Of a DNA stretch of 64,000 nucleotides, positions 58,472 through 64,000 are shown piece by piece. Origin of the DNA: Propionibacteriaceae bacterium (GTDB lineage: Bacteria > Actinomycetota > Actinomycetes > Propionibacteriales > Propionibacteriaceae); assembly GCA_030537675.1 (NCBI GenBank), contig JAUNVL010000002.1, positions 1 to 64,000 on the forward strand, in the 5' to 3' direction. Each line of letters begins with the position of its first letter. Within the stretch, counting starts at the first letter, position 1. Made by a program: the position numbers and the translations under genes. The notes beneath the pieces were generated by a model. It was given only the letters and a program-made list of their open reading frames with translations, ran no database searches and was not told the origin of the DNA.

Positions 58472-60868
58472 TTACTTGAACATCACGATGTTGTTGAAGA
58501 CGAACTTCGTCACCATCGCGTAGCTGTACGAACCATCAGCCTTCTTGGTGGCGGCGACCACCTTGGACTCGATGAAGGAGCGGCAGCCGTTGCCACCCGT
58601 GTTCGGGGTGTCGCACTCGGTCATCCACTTGCGTCCATCGGTGGCCGTCCACGAGTTCGTGTAGCCGAGCGGGTTGCCCTTCCACACGGAGCGCGGCGAC
58701 GGCTTGTACGTCAGGTTGTTGAACGTCCATCCGTTGCGCTGGATGAACTTTCCGTTGATGAGCTCAACCTGTGTGCCGTAGATCCACGTCGTGCAGCGCT
58801 CGGTGATCGAGTACTTCTCGCACGCCGTGATCCATTCGCGGCCGTTGACGCGGTGGAACCCGGGCGTCGTGTAGATGTCGACGGGCTTGTCCGGATCGAC
58901 TCCCGGAAGAAGCTTCACGCTCACCGGAAGGCTGATCCAGGTGTTGGACTCCTCAACCCAGAAATCGATGGTCTGGTTGCCAGCGGCCAGGCTGGTGCCC
59001 TTGGCGATGGCCACCTTCACTGTGCCGACGCCGTCGGTCACGGTGCCAGCGCCCACCATCTCATCGTTGATCCACGCCGAGATGTTCATATTCTTCAACT
59101 GTGGTGAAACTCTCTCCCCCGTGGGGTTGAGCAGCATGTCGAGCGTGTCGATCTGCACGCCGCCCGCAAGCGGCTTGCCGAGGACATACTCAACCGGAGC
59201 GGCACCCTCGGTCAGCGTGCCCACGACGGTGGGCGCGGAGACGCCGCGCTTGGAGTAGTCAGGGTTCAGCGCGTCACCGTTCCTGACCCACTCCACCATG
59301 GCTTCGAGGTCCACTCGGCCTGAGTCACGAGTATCGATGCCTTCGTTGAAGACGAAGAAGTTGTCACCGCCTGTGATCAGGAAGCTGCCGGATCCCAGGG
59401 TGTACAACTTGTCCATCTTGATGGGTTCGCCATCGATGCTGATGGATGTGATGCGATCAAGCCGAGCTCTTGACTCGTCGAAGGTGTAGGAGATGTTGTC
59501 CGACAGGCCGAGAGCAAGGAACGGCCTGGACGGCACGACGCCCGCCTGATTGAGCTGCCACTGCTGCTCCAGCATCAGCTTCACCTGTGCCCCGGTCAGC
59601 CGCGTGGTCATGAGGCTGTTGGCGAAGGACAACACGTTGGCTGCCTCCCTGTAGGTGACGGTCCCGCGATCGAAGCTGGCGCGCGTCCCACCGGGGTTCT
59701 GGACACCGATGAAGGAGTCTGCGTCCTCTTCGGTCTGCAGTTGCTCCTTGAACATCTGGGCCACGATGTTGCTCATCGGCGACTCGACGTTGCGGTTGTC
59801 GGATGACCCATCGACTGGTGTGCTGACGGCCTGGTTGGCGAAGCCGACGGGAACGGCGCCAAGCACCTCACCATTGAGCTTCGCTGCTGCGGCAATGGCC
59901 TTGATGTCCTGGATGCGCTGCTGGTTGCCGATGTCCGCCTTGTCAATCTTCACCGTACTGGCGGTGGAGGAACACAACTGCTTGCCGGCGACCTTGAGGT
60001 CCACCCGCGAAAGGTTCTCGGCGTAGGATCCGGCCTGCATCAACGGCTTCTCAAGGGTGGTCTCCCAGTTGTAGACCTGGTGGGTGTGGCCGTTGAAAAC
60101 CACGTCGAAATCCGGGCTCAAACCCTCGTAGATATCCTTGAACGCGGGTGACAGAGCGGCGTTCTGCTGTGGTGTCTTCGACGGGTCGGGCGCGCCCTCG
60201 TGGAAGCCCGCAATGATGATGTCGGCCGCGTCGGCGGCGACAATATCCGCTGCGACACGGTTGACCGCTTCTACGGGGTCCCCCGCCTCGATGGTGGTGA
60301 TTCCGGCCGGGGAGACGAGCGATGGAAGGTCACCGGTGACCGCGCCCACGTAGGCGATGCGCACACCAGCCTTGGTGAACACCTTGTACTCCTCCAGGGG
60401 AGCAGCGACGGTGGTGGTGCCCTTGTTGTAGATGTTGGCGCTCAGATGCGGTACGCCCATCCGGGGGATGACGCGCTCCGAGAGATCCGTGAAGCCCTTG
60501 TCGAACTCGTGGTTGCCCGTGGCGATGGCCTCGACGCCAGCGGCCTTCATGATGTCGATGGTCGGGTTGTCTTCGTCGATGAAGGAGTCGAAGGTGGAGC
60601 CTCCGATGTTGTCGCCGGTGCTGACGAGGAGGACGTGGTCCGCCCCCATATCTGCCCGCGCTTTTTCAACCGGTGTGAAAAGTGCGGCTGCACCGCCGAT
60701 CCGGCCATGGAAGTCGTTGAACTCGAAGACCGAGACGGTGGCCGGGTTTTCGCAGCTGTCCCCCGGTGCCGCGTATGCGACGGCACCACCTGCGGTGAAG
60801 GTCACACCGCCCAACAGCAAAGCTGACGCGGCAAGGCTCGATGCCCATCGCGAAGTTGGTTTTGTCAT
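58472..60868 (-). CDS. Secreted 5'-nucleotidase/UDP-sugar hydrolase with C-terminal FNN domain
   Basis: A 798-residue exported protein. The signal peptide ends VAYAA. The calcineurin-like metallophosphatase domain (~40-330) has VFEFNDFHGRIGG, LLVSTGDNIGGS, ATGNHEFDKGF and VVFNGHTHQVYNWE; the 5_nucleotid_C domain (~355-530) contains VGFANQAVSTPVDGSSDNRN and GSFLITGGDNFFVFNEG; an Ig-like stretch with NMNISAWINDEMVGAG follows. The last 135 residues (664-798) are the FNN domain shared with two other secreted proteins here (ACEKYSITERC, TFNNLTY, TECDTPNTGGNGCRS, FNNIVMFK). It should hydrolyse extracellular nucleotides, with the FNN domain perhaps for wall or ligand binding. ATG 60868 follows GGAG by seven bases. 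Confidence 0.93.
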   Translation of the reverse strand: MTKPTSRWASSLAASALLLGGVTFTAGGAVAYAAPGDSCENPATVSVFEFNDFHGRIGGAAALFTPVEKARADMGADHVLLVSTGDNIGGSTFDSFIDEDNPTIDIMKAAGVEAIATGNHEFDKGFTDLSERVIPRMGVPHLSANIYNKGTTTVAAPLEEYKVFTKAGVRIAYVGAVTGDLPSLVSPAGITTIEAGDPVEAVNRVAADIVAADAADIIIAGFHEGAPDPSKTPQQNAALSPAFKDIYEGLSPDFDVVFNGHTHQVYNWETTLEKPLMQAGSYAENLSRVDLKVAGKQLCSSTASTVKIDKADIGNQQRIQDIKAIAAAAKLNGEVLGAVPVGFANQAVSTPVDGSSDNRNVESPMSNIVAQMFKEQLQTEEDADSFIGVQNPGGTRASFDRGTVTYREAANVLSFANSLMTTRLTGAQVKLMLEQQWQLNQAGVVPSRPFLALGLSDNISYTFDESRARLDRITSISIDGEPIKMDKLYTLGSGSFLITGGDNFFVFNEGIDTRDSGRVDLEAMVEWVRNGDALNPDYSKRGVSAPTVVGTLTEGAAPVEYVLGKPLAGGVQIDTLDMLLNPTGERVSPQLKNMNISAWINDEMVGAGTVTDGVGTVKVAIAKGTSLAAGNQTIDFWVEESNTWISLPVSVKLLPGVDPDKPVDIYTTPGFHRVNGREWITACEKYSITERCTTWIYGTQVELINGKFIQRNGWTFNNLTYKPSPRSVWKGNPLGYTNSWTATDGRKWMTECDTPNTGGNGCRSFIESKVVAATKKADGSYSYAMVTKFVFNNIVMFK

Positions 60869-61045
60869 GCATTTCTCCGTTGTTGTGCATGCCCCCATTG
60901 GCACACTTTGGATAAGAGATGACCCCCACTGTCCCAATATGGTCCGCTAACGTCAAGAGCTTGGGAGACTGTGCAGGGGATGCTCTCGCCGATCAATCGG
61001 TGGCAACCATGCCCAGTTGACGGGGCCTCCGGTCCGCCACGAAGC

Positions 61046-61072
61046 TACGGAACCGTAAGCTACGCTTGCGTA
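61046..61072 (+). promoter_or_regulatory. Tandem operators before 2-oxoacid dehydrogenase operon
   Basis: TACG-GAAC-CGTA (61046-61057) and TACG-CTTG-CGTA (61061-61072), starting 15 bases apart and 24-50 bases before the E1 alpha GTG. Same core as the desaturase operator at 48159. The second lies just 24 bases from the start codon, so a bound repressor could block transcription. Confidence 0.6.
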
Positions 61073-61095
61073 AGTTCAGATTGAGAGGGGCGCTG

Positions 61096-62193
61096 GTGCA
61101 AGGACAGAGCGACAAAATGGTCCAGTTGCTGACACCTGAAGGGGTGCGTGTCGAGAGCGACGACTTCGAGTTCACCGGCACCACCGAGGACCTCGTGGGG
61201 TTCCTCAAGGACATGGTGCTCGCGCGACGATTCGACACCGAGGCCACCGCACTGCAACGACACGGCGAACTGGGGCTCTGGCCCCCCGTGCTGGGACAGG
61301 AGGCCTCACAGGTGGGCTCCGCCAGAGCGCTTCTCGGCGACGACGTCGTGTTCCCCACCTACCGCGAGCACGCCGTGGCCATGTGCCTCGGTGTTCCCAT
61401 GAGCCAGATCCTCGGACTGTTCCGTGGCTGCGACGCGGGGGAGTGGGAGATGTTGGAGCGGTTCCGGAACTACCAGATCATCATCGGCGCACAGACCCTG
61501 CACGCCACCGGATATGCCATGGGCCTGCAGTACGACGGCAAGGTGGGCAACGCGGACCCCTCGGACAACGCCATGGTCGTGGCCTACCACGGCGACGGTG
61601 CCTCCTCGCAGGGTGACGTCAACGAGTCCTACGTCTTCGCGGCGAGCTACAACGCGCCCGTCGTGTTCTTCTGCCAGAACAACCAGTACGCCATCTCCGA
61701 GCCCATGGCCCTGCAGTCGCGCATCCCGCTGTTCCAGCGTGCGCAGGGCTTCGGATTCCCTGGCCTCCAGGTGGACGGCAACGACGTGCTGGCCGTGCAT
61801 GCCACGAGCGAGTGGGCGTTCAACAGGGCACGCAGCGGTGAGGGCCCCGCCTTCATCGAGGCCTTCACCTATCGAATGGGCGCACACACCACCTCCGACG
61901 ACCCGTCGAAGTACCGCAGGGATGCGGAGACGGAGGAATGGCGTGGCCGCGACCCCATCGCCCGTCTCACCACGTACTTGCGCACTGAGGGAGCCATCGA
62001 CGACGCCCATCTGGCGTCGCTCGACCAGGAGGCCAAGGACTACGGCGCCACCATCCGCGCCTCCATCGCCGGGCTGACGGACAAGACCATGGACGAGCAG
62101 TTCCGCACCGTGTATGCGGAGGAGTCCGTGGCGCTCGAGGAACAACGTCGAGAGTATGCCGACTACCTCGCAACCTTTGAGGAGCCTGCATGA
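61096..62193 (+). CDS. Thiamine-diphosphate 2-oxoacid dehydrogenase E1 alpha subunit
   Basis: A 365-residue E1 alpha of the branched-chain-keto-acid/pyruvate class: LARRFDTEATALQRHGELGLWPPVLGQEASQVGSA, FPTYREHAVAMCLG, the TPP motif YHGDGASSQGDVNESYVFAASYNAPVVFFCQNNQYAIS (G-D-G ... N-N) and YRMGAHTTSDDPSKYR. With E1 beta it decarboxylates a 2-oxoacid and passes the acyl group to E2. Closest in pattern to mycobacterial BkdA (Rv2497c), so branched-chain oxoacids are likely but pyruvate cannot be excluded. GTG 61096 follows GAGAGG by seven bases; the TTG at 61066 lies inside the operator and is rejected. Confidence 0.88.
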   Translation: MQGQSDKMVQLLTPEGVRVESDDFEFTGTTEDLVGFLKDMVLARRFDTEATALQRHGELGLWPPVLGQEASQVGSARALLGDDVVFPTYREHAVAMCLGVPMSQILGLFRGCDAGEWEMLERFRNYQIIIGAQTLHATGYAMGLQYDGKVGNADPSDNAMVVAYHGDGASSQGDVNESYVFAASYNAPVVFFCQNNQYAISEPMALQSRIPLFQRAQGFGFPGLQVDGNDVLAVHATSEWAFNRARSGEGPAFIEAFTYRMGAHTTSDDPSKYRRDAETEEWRGRDPIARLTTYLRTEGAIDDAHLASLDQEAKDYGATIRASIAGLTDKTMDEQFRTVYAEESVALEEQRREYADYLATFEEPA

Positions 62194-63167
62194 GCGAGAC
62201 CCTGACACTGGCCAAGGCATTGAACCGGGGGCTTCGCCGCGCCCTTCAGGCCAACCCCAAGGTGCTGCTGGCCGGCGAGGACATCGGCAAACTGGGTGGC
62301 GTCTTCCGCATCACCGAAGGGCTGCAGGCCGAGTTCGGTGAGAACCGTGTCATCGACTCGCCACTGGCGGAGTCCGGCATCGTCGGCACCGCGGTCGGCC
62401 TCGCAATGCGCGGCTACCGGCCCGTGGTGGAGATCCAGTTCGACGGTTTCGTGTTTCCCGGATTCGACCAGATCGTGACGCAGGTGGCCAAACTGCACGC
62501 CCGCACGTCGGGGCGCGTCAAGATGCCCATGGTCATCAGGATTCCCTACGGCGGTGGGGTGGGTGCCATCGAGCACCACTCGGAGTCACCGGAGGGCTAC
62601 TTCGTGCACACACCGGGACTGAAGGTGGTGACCTGCAGCTCGCCGAACGACGCCTACTGGATGATCCAGCAGGCCATCTCATCCGACGACCCTGTGGTCT
62701 TCTTCGAACCCAAGCGCCGCTACCACGTCAAGGGCCAGGTCAACTTCTCGGCGCGGCCGCAGCCGATGCACCAGGCGAATGTGCTGCGCTACGGCACCGA
62801 CGCGACCGTCCTGGCGTACGGTCCCATGGTGAAGACCTGCCTCGACGCCGCCGAGGTGGCCGCGGAAGAGGGGCGTTCATTGGAAGTCATCGACCTGCGC
62901 ACCCTGAGCCCCATCGACTGGGTGACGATCACGGCCTCCGTTCGTCGCACGCGCCGCGCCATCGTGGTGCACGAGGCGCAACGGAGTCTGGGGGTGGGAG
63001 CCGAGATCGCAGCGCGTCTCCACAAGGACCTGTTCTATGTCATGGAGGCGCCAGTGCTGCGGGTGACCGGCTATGACACTCCCTACCCGCCGTCGAAGAT
63101 CGAGGACGAGTTCCTGCCCAGCGTCGACCGAATCATGGACGCCGTCGACGCGTCCATGGCCTACTAG
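62190..63167 (+). CDS. 2-Oxoacid dehydrogenase E1 beta subunit
   Basis: A 325-residue transketolase-like partner subunit: LNRGLRRALQANPKVLLAGEDIGKLGGVFRIT, RVIDSPLAESGIVGTAVGLAMRGYRPVVEIQFDGFVFPGFDQI, MPMVIRIPYGGGVGAIEHHSESPEGYFVHTPGLKVVTCSSPNDAYWM and the C-terminal VVHEAQRSLGVGAEIAARL. It shares the TPP site with E1 alpha across the interface. ATG 62190 overlaps the E1 alpha stop by four bases (ATGA), ensuring equal production. E2 begins eleven bases downstream. Confidence 0.94.
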   Translation: MSETLTLAKALNRGLRRALQANPKVLLAGEDIGKLGGVFRITEGLQAEFGENRVIDSPLAESGIVGTAVGLAMRGYRPVVEIQFDGFVFPGFDQIVTQVAKLHARTSGRVKMPMVIRIPYGGGVGAIEHHSESPEGYFVHTPGLKVVTCSSPNDAYWMIQQAISSDDPVVFFEPKRRYHVKGQVNFSARPQPMHQANVLRYGTDATVLAYGPMVKTCLDAAEVAAEEGRSLEVIDLRTLSPIDWVTITASVRRTRRAIVVHEAQRSLGVGAEIAARLHKDLFYVMEAPVLRVTGYDTPYPPSKIEDEFLPSVDRIMDAVDASMAY

Positions 63168-63177
63168 GAGTGCGTGC

Positions 63178-64000
63178 ATGAAGCGCCAATTCCGTCTGCC
63201 CGACCCCGGAGAGGGCCTCGTCGAGGCCGAGATCGTGGCGTGGCGCGTCACGGTGGGTGAGGTCATAGAGATCAACGACGTCCTCGTGGAGATCGAGACG
63301 TCCAAGTCACTCGTCGAACTTCCGTCGCCGTACGCGGGGGAGGTCACCGCCCTGCTGGTGGAAGAGGGATCCACCGTTGAGGTGGGCACCCCCATCGTCG
63401 AGATCGACGACGGCGAGGACGAGCCCGACAGCGCGCCCGAGCCGAATCTGGTGGGATATGGGGCATCGGATGCTGCTCCGAGCCGTCGCCGCAGGACCCG
63501 CCGCTCTGACCGGGATCCCGAGGTGTCCAAGGCATACAGCGACTCCTACGAGCCACACGAGCCCAGCCGCCGCGCCGACGAGGTGCAGCCAGCGGGCCAC
63601 ATCACGGCCCAGGCTGTGGGTGACCCCCTCCCCGGGCCGGGGGTGGGGCCGTCGCAGTCGGAACTGGTGCTCGCATCGGATCCCAACGCCGTGCGCGCCA
63701 AGCCGCCGGTGCGCAAGTACGCCCGTGACCTGGACGTCGACCTGGCCGGCGTCGTCGGCACCGGAGTTGATGGCACCATCACCCGCCGCGACGTGGAAGC
63801 AGCACTGGCGTTCCAGCGCATGGCCGAAACTCCGGCGCAGGGCCGCATCATCAACGACCACGCCAGCTTCCAGCAGGGCCCGCAGACCTACCCGTCGCAA
63901 CCCTTCGAACCCTCCGGTGCCACGTTCGGCGCCGGCGACGCCACGTTCGGACAGTCCTTCTCCTCGGGCCAGTCGCAGGGCTCACCGACGCAGGGGGAGC
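63178..64000 (+). CDS. 2-Oxoacid dehydrogenase E2 (lipoyl acyltransferase), N-terminal part
   Basis: The first ~274 codons of an E2 that continues beyond the window. A lipoyl domain (1-80) has Lys in EIETSKSLVELPSPYAGEV as the lipoylation site. An acidic/RS-rich linker follows, then a peripheral subunit-binding domain (~176-212, KPPVRKYARDLDVDLAGVVGTG), and the beginning of a Q/S/P-rich second linker. The catalytic acyltransferase domain lies outside. It would link acyl groups from E1 to CoA and bind E1/E3. ATG 63178 follows TAGGAG by seven bases. Confidence 0.9.
   Translation, partial: MKRQFRLPDPGEGLVEAEIVAWRVTVGEVIEINDVLVEIETSKSLVELPSPYAGEVTALLVEEGSTVEVGTPIVEIDDGEDEPDSAPEPNLVGYGASDAAPSRRRRTRRSDRDPEVSKAYSDSYEPHEPSRRADEVQPAGHITAQAVGDPLPGPGVGPSQSELVLASDPNAVRAKPPVRKYARDLDVDLAGVVGTGVDGTITRRDVEAALAFQRMAETPAQGRIINDHASFQQGPQTYPSQPFEPSGATFGAGDATFGQSFSSGQSQGSPTQGE

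Overview
The window is about 64 kb of high-GC chromosome from an actinobacterium. A mycothiol-type (MDMPI family) enzyme, an MprAB-like two-component pair, a DesA3/Rv3230c-like desaturase-reductase pair, GTG starts and many leaderless promoters (TAnnnT, 5-7 nt, then ATG) all fit this. The mix of a PTS, quinol NO reductase, xylose genes and secreted peptidoglycan hydrolases suggests a Propionibacteriaceae-like organism; that placement is an inference. I found no rRNA, tRNA, CRISPR array, integrase or transposase, so this looks like ordinary chromosome with a few decayed genes.

Layout. 0-13 kb: the start of a cyclopropane-fatty-acid-synthase-like methyltransferase, cyanase, a hotdog thioesterase, a WD40-like secreted protein, a lipoprotein, a PadR/DUF1700 pair, a frameshifted membrane gene, a FUSC-type exporter, a fasciclin lipoprotein, DUF2071, an alpha/beta hydrolase and a secreted leucine-rich-repeat protein. 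13-23 kb: a DEDDh exonuclease coupled to a cNMP-CBS-DUF294 protein, a BCCT carrier, then a compact PTS made of an EIIA-HPr-EI fusion and an EIIBC permease with an extra cysteine-less EIIB domain. 23-32 kb: a frameshifted NAD(P)-binding gene, the MDMPI enzyme, TauE/SafE, a mini-YdeI protein, an overlapping operon of NO reductase, Cys-cluster membrane protein, slipin and small membrane protein, and a VTC/DUF4956 pair. 32-37 kb: a secreted repetitive protein with NagZ and NamZ, two exo-glycosidases that together could strip peptidoglycan glycan chains. 37-49 kb: a CPVC membrane protein, a UGT-like glycosyltransferase, an epimerase, a baeRF protein, a secreted two-domain protein with a decayed partial copy beside it, a beta-propeller lactonase, topoisomerase IB, and the desaturase and its reductase. 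49-64 kb: MprAB, a xylR-xylA-xylB locus, a phosphatase, a serine hydrolase, a CorA-like channel, ornithine carbamoyltransferase, a 5'-nucleotidase, and a 2-oxoacid dehydrogenase operon (E1 alpha, E1 beta and a partial E2).

The most notable signals are three. (1) A ~130-residue secreted domain with four cysteines and two FNN[LI] motifs, itself an internal duplication, occurs in three otherwise unrelated secreted proteins (LRR protein, 5'-nucleotidase, and the protein at 42.1 kb). (2) An identical operator core, TACG-N4-CGTA, lies once before the desaturase operon and twice before the 2-oxoacid dehydrogenase operon, hinting at one lipid or branched-chain regulon. (3) The NO reductase operon carries an unusual Cys-cluster protein and a slipin, with two palindromes upstream. 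Two genes (6.2-7.4 kb and 23.6-24.2 kb) are each broken by one apparently missing base in a C/G run, so a sequencing error must be considered beside real decay.
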